A stretch of DNA of 64,000 nt from Methanobacterium sp. UBA294 (GTDB lineage Archaea; Methanobacteriota; Methanobacteria; Methanobacteriales; Methanobacteriaceae), in assembly GCA_002494495.1 (NCBI GenBank), contig DACB01000016.1:1-64000 (forward strand). Direction: 5' to 3'. Below are positions 26,636 through 37,746 of this stretch, one piece after another; the stretch's first letter is position 1, and each line of letters opens with the position of its first letter. A program made the position numbers and the translations under genes. The notes beneath the pieces were generated by a model, which ran no database searches, had not been told where the DNA came from, and saw only the letters and a list, made by a program, of their open reading frames with translations.

Positions 26636-27665
26636 TTAATACATAATGGCTATACAGTCAGCAGCCCCCAGAACACCTTCACTATACTTCTGGGCATAAT
26701 CTTTCATTTTATCTAGGTTATCAATCGCATTTTGTGTGACCTCTTCAAGGTTAGCCAGTTCACTTTCAAGCACTGCACCTTTAAATATACTGGCCAAATT
26801 ATGGTATCTGCCCCATTTAACACCCAGTAGTGCTACGACTGGTATTTCTAAAGCTATTGCTTCCTGGATCATCATCCCATCATCGGTTACCACCGCAATA
26901 TCAACCAGCTTATAGAGGTCCTGGATCCAGTTAATATATCCCAGGTTGATGATATTTTCTTCATCAATTATTTCCAAGTACTCATCTTTCAGTGGGGCTC
27001 CAACTACCAAAATATTGACATCTAACCTGCTTTTACTGAGTTTAGCTGCACCCTCTGCCATTTTTTTGAAGAGTGTTGAACCAGATGAAAAAAGAATAGT
27101 GTTACGGTTCTCATCAAATTCAGGAGGCATCAATTCCAGGGCTTTTTTTGGATCACCCTTGATTATATCGGGGTTAACTGGAGAATAAGCTTTATGTATA
27201 TTTTGGTTTCAAGATCCATTTTGAAGAGATCAGATTCAGGAAGTGCGATTGTGGTGGCTACCTTGGTGCATATCATTGCATCAGCAGGGGTAATTAAAAT
27301 CCCCACTGTGGGGATGCCAGTTAATTTAACTGCTAAGCAGCCAATTATAGCCCCGCCACCAATTTTACCCCCACTACTACATGGGGATTGATCTCTTTAC
27401 ATAACTTGGCAGCTTCCAATGTGGCCTTAGATGATTTAAAAGCAGCTTTTGTTAGGGTAAATTTATCAGCTGCATGGCCACCTGCTTGAGGCACGCTGAT
27501 CTTATGCCAATCAAGGCCGTGGTTTTTAAATAAAAGACCAGGTGCCGTGTGGTCCAGTGCGAATTCACATTTCACACCATAATTTTCAAGGGCATGTGCG
27601 ATGTTGAGGGCAGTGACAGCATCTCCACCAATGCCCCTACCAGTTACTATGAACAAAGCTTTCAT
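26636..27665 (-). pseudogene. MurG-like glycosyltransferase paralog interrupted by two frameshifts
   Basis: A tandem paralog of the intact glycosyltransferase. The N-terminal part (from ATG 27665, MKALFIVTGRGIGGD) reads to about 27372. There the frame is lost within a run of five C on the plus strand; one more base would restore VVVGGKIGGGAIIG. The middle part continues in a second frame through ICTKVATT to a run of four T at 27201-27204, where one more base restores NIHKAYSPVNPD. The C-terminal part then runs in a third frame to 26636. Every conserved block is recoverable, so the gene is either recently inactivated or carries two homopolymer sequencing errors. The C-terminus is slightly shorter than in the intact copy. 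Confidence 0.85.
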
Positions 27666-27882
27666 GTGATATATAGGCTTCCTGTTATCTGAAATTAAAT
27701 TATAAATCCAGTCCACTTTTCAATTATAAAAGTTTGTCTTTTTAATATTTTTTATTTAAATATCTTATCATTAATTGGATTAATTCCATGAATTGTTTTG
27801 TGCCAATATTAGAGATTAAGAATTCCACATAAATTATATCATAAATCTAGTTAAAAGTAATGGGGATATTTGAAGAATTTTA

Positions 27883-28803
27883 TTATTTACTCTTATCTGG
27901 AGTAGCATATGGATTGTAGAACAATCTCCGCAAACCTAAATGTTTCCCTATAGTATTCTCGATTTTTATTTCACGTTTTTTTAGGGTTAATTTCCTTATC
28001 AGATCACCAAGCCCCCCTCCGGTTAAAACATCCATCAACAAATCACCGAAGTAGGGATTTTCAAGTTTAAGTTCGCCTTCCAGGAAAGATCTAAGGTTGT
28101 TCCATCTTAATAATGCGATGATAATAGAGGTTATGATCATAAGGAGTAACACAACCAGAAACGTTCCACCAGCACCCCAATTGTAGGAATTTGATATATT
28201 AATCCCCCAAATGGCGTATAATATCCCCAAAGCAACCCCAAAGGAGTGATTTCCCACTTCTCCCATCATGATTTTACCCATATAATCCAGTGGCGCATAT
28301 CCCAGGCAAGCTGCTAGAACTACTAATGCAAAAGAGTAAGGATTCCCTGTAGCTGAATAAAGGAAAAATGTAATTATTGAGCTCATTATAATTATGGTAG
28401 AACATGCTGTACCGGGTTGCATATCTGCAATGTTCAATGGTTGAATCATCAAGGCAATCAATATAGATACCGGGCCAAAGAAGAAATATCCAATGATCAT
28501 GACCAGCAGCATTCCTATCCCACGGGAAAGCTGCCCCAGTTCAAAAGGTAGGGGTTTGATCTTTTTCCTACCGATTGCATCGTCTAGAAATGCGAATACA
28601 CCAATTATTGCTATTAAATAGTTTCCAGGCGGTGGAAAAAAAATTAATAGAACCAGAAAAGGAGCCAATCCTACAGCTCGCGGCGTTCCTTCTCTTATTT
28701 TCGTGTATAGGTTCCCTCCCAATTTGGGGAAGAGAAATTTAAATATAATCGTTAAAGTTGCAGACAATAGGAATATTAATAATAAGAGAAGTATCGGTTG
28801 CAT
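27883..28803 (-). CDS. MraY-like polyprenyl-phosphate sugar-phosphate transferase (GT4)
   Basis: A 306-residue membrane protein with about nine to ten helices. Superfamily positions are conserved but shifted in chemistry: FAFLDDAIG (paired Asp, about residues 71-79), NIADMQPG in place of N-x-x-D-G, and MGEVGNHSFG in place of GDxGSxxLG, with Glu for the third Asp. The C-terminal cytoplasmic tail is unusually long (about 65 residues). It probably makes a lipid-linked cell-wall intermediate. Together with the MurG-like gene(s) downstream on the same strand it is a candidate for pseudomurein lipid precursor assembly; this is inference. GGGGTGAATT precedes the ATG. Confidence 0.78.
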   Translation of the reverse strand: MQPILLLLLIFLLSATLTIIFKFLFPKLGGNLYTKIREGTPRAVGLAPFLVLLIFFPPPGNYLIAIIGVFAFLDDAIGRKKIKPLPFELGQLSRGIGMLLVMIIGYFFFGPVSILIALMIQPLNIADMQPGTACSTIIIMSSIITFFLYSATGNPYSFALVVLAACLGYAPLDYMGKIMMGEVGNHSFGVALGILYAIWGINISNSYNWGAGGTFLVVLLLMIITSIIIALLRWNNLRSFLEGELKLENPYFGDLLMDVLTGGGLGDLIRKLTLKKREIKIENTIGKHLGLRRLFYNPYATPDKSK

Positions 28804-28840
28804 AATTCACCCCTGTTTCTAAGATTAGTTATACACCTAA

Positions 28841-29899
28841 TTATACACCATATCTTAATAATGCTGCTATGCCACCAAGGCCCTGTAACTGTTTACCACC
28901 ATCGTGTTCGCTGCTTATAACCATGACTTTCCCGCCAAGGTTCTCGGTGGTGTTCATAATTTTTTCAACACCTGGTTCTCGGACCAATTTGTCAATAACC
29001 AGTAGTTGCTCAACTGCACCTGCCTGAGAAGCTGTTTCAACCTCTTTTTTACCATATGTCACCAGGTTTGATGTTTTCCCTATTTCCTGGAGGAGTTCGG
29101 TCATAACTCGCATTTCCTCTGCGATCCGTCCTTCTGTGGCCATATCTTCCAGAATTCCCTTCTGAAGGACTTCACGTATTCCAGTTCTTCCACCTGCCCC
29201 GGTACTTTCCAGGATGGTTTTTTTGGATATTTCCTTGTGTTTTTCTTCCAGATACTTGTGGAAATCATTTTTTCCAAACCCAGGGCCAGCAATGACTATT
29301 CCTTCTATTCCCTCCAGGGTGCCTATTGTTTCAATTATCTGATCATAGAATTTTTCAATAACCTGCTGCCTGTTTTTCTGCACCACCCTTTTCCCGGATA
29401 CTCCCCCAGTTATGGGTCCGTAGTATTCCACCCCGTATTGACGCAGTATTCCTATATCTGCGTTATCATCTTCTATAACTATCACCAGAGCTTTAGGTAT
29501 TTTAGAAGCTTTAACTGCATCTTTGATTCTCTGGAGATGCCATCGGGACCATTTTTGCTTCTGTATTTTCACTGGATTTTTAAGTTTTAAATCCAGTGTG
29601 TGATGCGAGCCTAGAGGAACCAGGTCTTCAGGGCCTTTTTCAATAACGCCTGTTGCCCGTAATATTCCAGAGTACCTGTGAAAGTTAACTCTCTCTACGC
29701 GTATTCCCATAAAAAAAGTTTTCTTAATTCCTCTATCGCTTCGAAGACGTTCCCCAGTTGTGTCCTGTATACGCCTAGTTGTTCTGGCTGATAGAAGGTC
29801 TCCGGGTCCTATCAAATGGGAGAGGTGCCATAGATCATCCAGGGTTTCTGGTAATAATTCGATGATCCCCTTCTTTGTATCTTGATGGACGATGCGCAT
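28841..29899 (-). CDS. pelA: archaeal Pelota, ribosome rescue factor
   Basis: A 352-residue cytoplasmic protein with three domains: an N-terminal Sm-like domain (MRIVHQDTKKGIIELLPETLDDLWHL), a central eRF1-like domain (about residues 130-260, containing IVIAGPGFGK), and a C-terminal eRF1 domain 3 (about 265-352, GKVMVISSEHDGGKQLQGLGGIAALLRY). It lacks the GGQ of release factors, as expected, and splits stalled ribosomes together with ABCE1. It lies upstream of the MraY-like gene by 37 bp on the same strand, so read-through is likely. Confidence 0.96.
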   Translation of the reverse strand: MRIVHQDTKKGIIELLPETLDDLWHLSHLIGPGDLLSARTTRRIQDTTGERLRSDRGIKKTFFMGIRVERVNFHRYSGILRATGVIEKGPEDLVPLGSHHTLDLKLKNPVKIQKQKWSRWHLQRIKDAVKASKIPKALVIVIEDDNADIGILRQYGVEYYGPITGGVSGKRVVQKNRQQVIEKFYDQIIETIGTLEGIEGIVIAGPGFGKNDFHKYLEEKHKEISKKTILESTGAGGRTGIREVLQKGILEDMATEGRIAEEMRVMTELLQEIGKTSNLVTYGKKEVETASQAGAVEQLLVIDKLVREPGVEKIMNTTENLGGKVMVISSEHDGGKQLQGLGGIAALLRYGV

Positions 29900-30058
29900 G
29901 ATAATATGCCCTTTGTATTTTATTCTGTTTAATATAAGACTATATTCTTATTTATTTGTTCTCCATAACCTTTAATTATTTTTTTTATTTTTTTCTTCTC
30001 ATCCTATTATCATAACTTTTAAATAAAAGTTATTACTATCTTTATAGTGGTGACTAAA

Positions 30059-30388
30059 ATGGAAAGTCAGATGGAAGAAAAAATAGTAGAAGCTTTAGAA
30101 AATGTCGAACCATGGCAAAGAGTGCCCACCTCAATCGACGGAGTTTTTCTGATCAAAACTCCGGAAAAAGGAGGTAATAAAACAATAATGGCGGAAATAA
30201 ATCCATTAAATGAACGCAGAATGCCAATGAAACGTAGAGGTCTGTTTTTAAGACAGTCTGTAGAACTTGAAAAATTTCTGGAAGTTCTGGAAAACGAGAG
30301 CATGGTGGAACTATTGAAGGCACTGGATGCCGTGTCAAACAAATCTGTGGCAACAACCCCAGAAGGAGTAAAACCACTGGAAATCTGA
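30059..30388 (+). CDS. small conserved hypothetical protein
   Basis: Not recognised. A 109-residue charged protein with a predicted mixed fold: an amphipathic N-terminal helix (MEEKIVEALENV), a strand-rich middle (DGVFLIKTPEKGGNKTIMAEINP), an RRMPMKRRG basic patch and a C-terminal helix. No cysteines or membrane segment. The ATG at 30059 is favoured because GGTGA ends five bases before it; two GTG codons upstream overlap that site. It lies 111 bp before the prephenate dehydrogenase gene and is divergent from pelota. Confidence 0.6.
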   Translation: MESQMEEKIVEALENVEPWQRVPTSIDGVFLIKTPEKGGNKTIMAEINPLNERRMPMKRRGLFLRQSVELEKFLEVLENESMVELLKALDAVSNKSVATTPEGVKPLEI

Positions 30389-30499
30389 AAAATAGACAGA
30401 TAAATAGATGATACTCCTAGTACTATACCGTGAAAATTTGAGATTATTTGAATAATATATTAAAAATATTTAATACACTGTCATTCTAAAGATAACTCT

Positions 30500-31804
30500 A
30501 TGGAAATTGCAGTGATTGGAGGTACACGTGGACTAGGAAATTGGATAGCTAGTTACCTTAAAAAAAAAGGTTGTGATGTTACCATCACCGGCAGAGATAA
30601 TCAACAGGGAATTAACATATCCCGTAAGATGGGAGTAAAATACACTCCCAACAACATAGAAGCAGCAAACAACTCAGATATAACTATTTTAGCAGTGCCC
30701 ATTGACGTAATACCTAGAACCATTGAGGAGATAGCCCCCCATCTCAAGGCAGGATCATTACTGGTGGATGTTGCATCAGTGAAGGAAAAGCCTGCCCAAA
30801 TAATGCTGGAATACGTCCCTGATGGAGCAGAATTCTTACCCATACACCCAGTGTTCGGACCGAGAATAAGGTCCCTAGATGGCCAGGTGGTGGTACTCAC
30901 ACCCATAAAAAAGGGTAAATGGTACGAAAAAGTGATTAAATTTTTAGAATCAGAAAATGCCCGTTTAATAGAAACAACACCCACGATACACGACCAGATG
31001 ATGAGTGTAGTTCAGGGTTTAACACATTTCACTTACATAAGCATGGCTGCTACCTTGGAAAAGCTGGATGTGGATGTAAAGGCTTCAAGAAAATTTTCCA
31101 GTCCCATATACAACCTGATGCTGGATATGATCACCAGGATCACTGCACAGAACCCCTACCTATATTACTCCATCCAGACCCACAACCCTTACATACCCCA
31201 GACCCGTGAGGAATTTCTCTCCACCTACAAAGACCTCAATGAAATGGTGGGAAAAGGGAAAAAAAATAACTTTGTTAAAATCATGAGCAGTGCAGCTAAA
31301 CATATGAATGATCTGGAAGCATCTTTAGGAAGATCCGATAAAGCAATATCTGTTCTAAACCATGAATTAAACATTTTAAAGAATTCAATAGGTAAAGAAG
31401 TGGGTTTAAGACATGTTTATTCCCGAAGGATACATGTTGGTAAATTAGAGGAAATTTCCCCGGAATTTGTAACATTAACTCATCACAGCAGGAGCATTAA
31501 ATTGAAAATTTCCAATGTAGAAATATTAAGTCCAGGGGAACTGCAAACCTACAAGTACAATACAATTCCCCGGAAAAGTTTCGATGTCTCGGTAGTATTA
31601 CCAGAAAGTGCTAATGCAGAGATGGTTACTGACGTTGTTCAGAGTATTGATGATGTTGTAGATTCCCAACTCCTGGATGTATATCATGGTGGCCAGATTA
31701 ATAAAGGGATGATAAGCATCACTTTAAGATATGAAGTGATAAATCCACATGCTCGAGAAAAAGTGGAAGCGCTTCTTAAGGGTTTTGGTGGAATAATAAG
31801 ATAA
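30500..31804 (+). CDS. tyrA: prephenate dehydrogenase with C-terminal extension
   Basis: Converts prephenate to 4-hydroxyphenylpyruvate in tyrosine biosynthesis with NAD(P). The N-terminal Rossmann fold has GGTRGLGNWIA (residues 7-17). Catalytic-domain signatures HPVFGPRIRS (about 117-126) and QGLTHFTYIS (about 173-182, the substrate His) follow. Residues about 290-434 are an extra C-terminal region whose last 80 residues (FDVSVVLPESANAEMVTDVV) look like an ACT-like or ferredoxin-type regulatory fold, as in other methanogen TyrA proteins. No Shine-Dalgarno is obvious at the ATG, so the mRNA may be short-leadered. Confidence 0.9.
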   Translation: MEIAVIGGTRGLGNWIASYLKKKGCDVTITGRDNQQGINISRKMGVKYTPNNIEAANNSDITILAVPIDVIPRTIEEIAPHLKAGSLLVDVASVKEKPAQIMLEYVPDGAEFLPIHPVFGPRIRSLDGQVVVLTPIKKGKWYEKVIKFLESENARLIETTPTIHDQMMSVVQGLTHFTYISMAATLEKLDVDVKASRKFSSPIYNLMLDMITRITAQNPYLYYSIQTHNPYIPQTREEFLSTYKDLNEMVGKGKKNNFVKIMSSAAKHMNDLEASLGRSDKAISVLNHELNILKNSIGKEVGLRHVYSRRIHVGKLEEISPEFVTLTHHSRSIKLKISNVEILSPGELQTYKYNTIPRKSFDVSVVLPESANAEMVTDVVQSIDDVVDSQLLDVYHGGQINKGMISITLRYEVINPHAREKVEALLKGFGGIIR

Positions 31805-31866
31805 GTAATTAATTATTTTTAATAATAAACCCTTTAATTTTCTTTTAATATCCACAAATTTTGACC

Positions 31867-31880
31867 AAACCTTTATATAT
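31867..31880 (+). promoter_or_regulatory. archaeal promoter of the CDC48 gene
   Basis: AAACCTTTATATAT at 31867-31880 has a purine-rich BRE-like start and a strong TATA box. Transcription would begin around 31903-31908, leaving a leader of roughly 140 bases before the ATG. Inferred from sequence only. Confidence 0.55.
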
Positions 31881-32043
31881 GATGAACAACAAGGTTATAG
31901 TAACAAAAATTAACTAAAACATCAATGATTTATTAATTTATTTTTAGACTTTTTTATTGTTCTTTTAAAGCAAAAAATTATATTTATCAACTAATAAGTA
32001 AAACAAAACCTTATAAGGGGGAATAAATATCGAAAATGAAGAT

Positions 32044-34218
<2,175 letters not shown>

Positions 34219-34414
34219 TAAAATTAATGGTACTGCCTTTTTTTATTAATTTTTTTATTAATAATATTAATATGTTACCATTAAAATTTACCAAATTCTA
34301 CGTATTTTTCGTATATCGTAAGAAATCTTCAAAATAAGATAAAACTATATATTTTAAACACTTTAAATCTTATTAAATCAAGCCCACTTCACGGGGCATT
34401 AATACAATTTTTAA

Positions 34415-35443
34415 TTATAAATGTTGGGTTTCTCCTATTTTCTTTGACTTCCATACTTTGGATCTTAAAAGTATCAGTGCAAAAACTGCTAAAATAACAG
34501 TTCCAATAATAGATCCTAAAATTAGGTTATCAGAGTTAGCAATGAATGAAGTGGCCACAGGGGCTGTTTTATTATTGATTAAATGTAGTATCACGGCAAT
34601 CCATATGCTTCCTGTTTTTAAAACAGCGTAACTGAAAATAATTCCCATAACGATACAGTAGAGAGTCATTAAGACATTGCCCAGAATGGGATATCCTGGA
34701 AAGTTATGTCCCAACACTATAATTACCGCATGCCATAAGCCCCAAATAATTCCCAGCACTAAAACACCTTTATAACCGCCCAGAAGTGGGAATAACCTGT
34801 CCTGTAGGTACCCTCTCCACCCATATTCTTCTCCAAAATAGGAGGGCCATAATATAAAGAAAAACAGGATCAAACTAGGTATCCAGGTGTTGAAGAACAT
34901 ATAAAGATTAAATTCATTAGTTGGAGCACCTAAATTTGAGAAATAATATATTAAGGGAGTTATAATGAGTATTAAAGCGAGAATTATTGGTATGATAACA
35001 TAGTATTTTAAGTTTGTACCGAGCCACAGTTTTGAAAGTTTTAATCCATCTTTCCATTTCTTTTTTATGTTCATAATCAAAACACTTAAGATTCCTAAAA
35101 CAGCTATAATCCCAGAAAAGATAGGCTTATCCATTACATTTCCCATAATTGGTTGAAAGAAGCTCTCAAATAGGAATATTGCTATATAAATTAAAAAGAA
35201 TGTAAAAACAATTATGGTTTCCCTAGTTAGGGCTTTAGATTTAAAATAAAACATACAGAAAATAGCAACCACAGCAGGCATAAACATGGAACCAGAAAGC
35301 GCCACATTCCAAAAGGGAGAAGAATATGATAACGGACCTGCAATGGCATAAATACCTAACTGAAGGATGAATGTAGCTGCAAAAGTGATAATAACAAAAA
35401 CATACGTCTCTTTTTTAAGTTTTCTTTCTTCTAAAAGTTCCAT
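34415..35443 (-). CDS. CPBP-family intramembrane protease (CAAX prenyl protease 2/bacteriocin immunity type)
   Basis: A 342-residue membrane protein with about eight to nine helices. The ABI/CPBP motifs are FGEEYGWRGYL (EExxxR, about residues 211-221) and GIIWGLWHAVI (FxxxH-type, about 238-248), with a third histidine in VILHLINN (about 291-298). These form the glutamate/histidine active site inside the membrane. Substrate unknown. The ATG at 35443 is preferred over a TTG two codons upstream. It is transcribed alone, convergent with CDC48. Confidence 0.85.
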   Translation of the reverse strand: MELLEERKLKKETYVFVIITFAATFILQLGIYAIAGPLSYSSPFWNVALSGSMFMPAVVAIFCMFYFKSKALTRETIIVFTFFLIYIAIFLFESFFQPIMGNVMDKPIFSGIIAVLGILSVLIMNIKKKWKDGLKLSKLWLGTNLKYYVIIPIILALILIITPLIYYFSNLGAPTNEFNLYMFFNTWIPSLILFFFILWPSYFGEEYGWRGYLQDRLFPLLGGYKGVLVLGIIWGLWHAVIIVLGHNFPGYPILGNVLMTLYCIVMGIIFSYAVLKTGSIWIAVILHLINNKTAPVATSFIANSDNLILGSIIGTVILAVFALILLRSKVWKSKKIGETQHL

Positions 35444-35631
35444 AGTCAAAAATTATAACCCCAAATTGATCATTTAGATTCTTTAATATTTCTCTTTTAT
35501 TTTTTTATTTAATTATTCATTCTTATTTATTCAATATAACTTATTCACAATCTTTTTTCCATCTTATCAGTATCTGGATTAATATATTATGGAATTATAT
35601 ATACAACTAGATAAACAAATGGAATGATTAG

Positions 35632-35688
35632 ATTATCTAATTTTAAGTTTCATATTATAATTATCTAAATTTTAAGTTACATGTTATA
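35632..35688 (+). repeat. imperfect 28-29-bp tandem repeat before the ahcY gene
   Basis: ATTATCTAA then TTTTAAGTTTCATATTATA (35632-35659) is followed directly by ATTATCTAAATTTTAAGTTACATGTTATA (35660-35688), with only a few differences. It occupies the 36-92 bp upstream of the ATG, where TATA and operator sites would sit. Its role is inferred from location. Confidence 0.75.
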
Positions 35689-35723
35689 ATATCAAACTTC
35701 AATCCAGATTATAGGTGAAAAAG

Positions 35724-36977
35724 ATGACTTACAAGGTTAAAGACATAACACTTGCTCCACAGGGAATAAAGAAGATTGAATGGGTACAGAGGCACATGCC
35801 TGTTTTAGAATATATAAAAAAACAGTTCATAAAGGAAAAGCCCTTTGATGGAATAACCATCGGATCTTGTTTACACTTGGAACCAAAAACCATCAACTTA
35901 GGTTTAACCCTTCAAGCCGGAGGGGCTGAAGTGGCCATGACAGGCTGCAACCCTCTATCAACTCAGGACGACGCAACAGCAGCAGGAGCTGATCTGGGCC
36001 TGAATATGTACGGTTGGAGAGAGCAGACCACTGAAGAATATTACCAAACAATTAACCAGGTTCTGGACCATGAACCTGACATTCTCATAGATGACGGGGC
36101 AGATATGATATTCCTGGTTCATCGGGAAAGAAAAGATGTGCTGGGCAAAATTAAAGGTGCATGTGAGGAGACAACCACTGGAATTCATCGATTAAAAGCC
36201 ATGCACAACGATAAAGCACTGAAATTTCCAGTGATGGCAGTTAACGATGCCTATACAAAATATCTATTTGATAACCGTTATGGTACAGGTCAATCCACCT
36301 TCGACTCCATCATGGGATCCACTAACATGCTCATAGCAGGTAAAACCATAACAGTCTGCGGCTATGGATGGTGTGGAAAAGGAATAGCCATGAGAGCCCA
36401 GGGTTTAGGTGCAAATGTCATAATCACAGAGGTCGATCCAATCAGGGCATTGGAAGCACGTATGGATGGATACAGAGTTATGAAAGTCAGAGAAGCAGTT
36501 AAACACGCCGATCTGCTCATCACCGCCACAGGAAACAAGGATGTTATATCTGAAGAGGACATCAAAGTGATGAAGGATGGCTGTATAATGGCAAATAGTG
36601 GACACTTCAACGTGGAGATAAATCAGAAAGACTTGGAAGAACTATCCAAATCCATAAACAACCTCAAACCAGATATTGATGAATATGTGATGGCCGATGG
36701 ACGCAAACTATATTTACTAGCAGAAGGTAGGCTGGTGAACCTGGCCGGCGAACAAGGACAGGGACATCCCGCAGAAATAATGGATTTAAGCTTCGCCATG
36801 CAAGCCCTATCAGCCAAGTACCTATTGGATAACGACCTGGAAACAGATGTTTACAAGACATTAGATGAAACAGATAATTACGTTGCAGAATTAAAATTAA
36901 AGGCCATGGGAATAGAAATAGATAAATTAACACCAGACCAAGAGGAATACCTTCAAGGCTGGGAACACGGGACTTAG
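35724..36977 (+). CDS. ahcY: adenosylhomocysteinase, probably the methanogen S-inosylhomocysteine hydrolase
   Basis: A 417-residue NAD-dependent enzyme that splits S-adenosyl- or S-inosyl-homocysteine after methylation reactions. The N-terminal substrate domain has GSCLHLEPKT and GCNPLSTQDD. DDGADM (about residues 114-119) and NDAYTKYLFDN hold substrate residues. The NAD fold has GYGWCGKGIAMRAQGLGA (about 211-228). A methanococcal homolog prefers S-inosylhomocysteine, and the same may hold here. AGGTGA five bases before ATG 35724 sets the start; a GTG at 35715 overlaps that site. Tandem repeats lie upstream. Confidence 0.95.
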   Translation: MTYKVKDITLAPQGIKKIEWVQRHMPVLEYIKKQFIKEKPFDGITIGSCLHLEPKTINLGLTLQAGGAEVAMTGCNPLSTQDDATAAGADLGLNMYGWREQTTEEYYQTINQVLDHEPDILIDDGADMIFLVHRERKDVLGKIKGACEETTTGIHRLKAMHNDKALKFPVMAVNDAYTKYLFDNRYGTGQSTFDSIMGSTNMLIAGKTITVCGYGWCGKGIAMRAQGLGANVIITEVDPIRALEARMDGYRVMKVREAVKHADLLITATGNKDVISEEDIKVMKDGCIMANSGHFNVEINQKDLEELSKSINNLKPDIDEYVMADGRKLYLLAEGRLVNLAGEQGQGHPAEIMDLSFAMQALSAKYLLDNDLETDVYKTLDETDNYVAELKLKAMGIEIDKLTPDQEEYLQGWEHGT

Positions 36978-37049
36978 TGAACATGGGACTTAAATTATAA
37001 TTTTTTTTAAAACATGCTATTTTTATCTTTAGATTTAGGGATGAATTAC

Positions 37050-37664
37050 ATGGGATTTTTCAAAATCATCCATAAGGGAAATGGAGAAGGATTAAAAAGG
37101 CTCTTTATAGGTGGGGTCCATGGTAAAGAGGGACTTACTACTATTAAACCACTTAAAGAAATATCTGAGGAGGATGTGCCTGATGGCTGTCTAGTTATGT
37201 ACAACTGTGATGAAAGTGAGTACATAAGCACCTTAAACCCCCTTTATTATGAGTCTGATGCTGGTAAAGCAGTTCTATACCTGATGAACCATTACAAACC
37301 AGATATGTACATTGAACTCCACTGTTACAAGCAAGAAAACTTCAAATCCCTCACTGATTTAGACAGAAAAGATAAAATAGGCGTCCCACCCCTTATTGAG
37401 TTGGAAAAAGGAGTTTTAATCGGTTCTATATCACCTAGAATACGCACTACTAAGTTTTCAAAGGAAGATATCTGCATTACATTAGAAATACCCTGTTCAC
37501 CTTCATCCGAGTCTTTAGAAGTGTATGTGAATTTTTTGAAGGTTCTGGCTGGTGCAAAAAGCAGGGAAGACCTGGAAAGGAAGGCAAGGAAAATATATCC
37601 CCAGCAGGTTGAAACTTCCCAGAGGTATGCCCGTATAATATTCGGGGATTATCCCCCATTTTGA
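37050..37664 (+). CDS. DUF2119-like protein, aspartoacylase/M14 metallopeptidase relative
   Basis: About 204 residues. The pattern GGVHGKEG (H-x-x-E, about residues 22-29) and a later IELHCY (about 88-93) match the zinc-binding His/Glu/His arrangement of the succinylglutamate desuccinylase/M14 superfamily. A TLEIPC segment follows. I associate it with the archaeal DUF2119 family of unknown substrate; hydrolysis of a small amide is inferred. AGGGATGA lies five bases before the ATG at 37050; an ATG at 37041 and one at 37014 are alternatives. It lies 72 bp after ahcY on the same strand and may be co-transcribed. Confidence 0.7.
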   Translation: MGFFKIIHKGNGEGLKRLFIGGVHGKEGLTTIKPLKEISEEDVPDGCLVMYNCDESEYISTLNPLYYESDAGKAVLYLMNHYKPDMYIELHCYKQENFKSLTDLDRKDKIGVPPLIELEKGVLIGSISPRIRTTKFSKEDICITLEIPCSPSSESLEVYVNFLKVLAGAKSREDLERKARKIYPQQVETSQRYARIIFGDYPPF

Positions 37665-37746
37665 GGGTAATTAACTATTTATAAAAGGAATTTGGATTAA
37701 AACCAGAATGTTGAAAAATAAGAATATAGATTAAAACCAAAATGGA

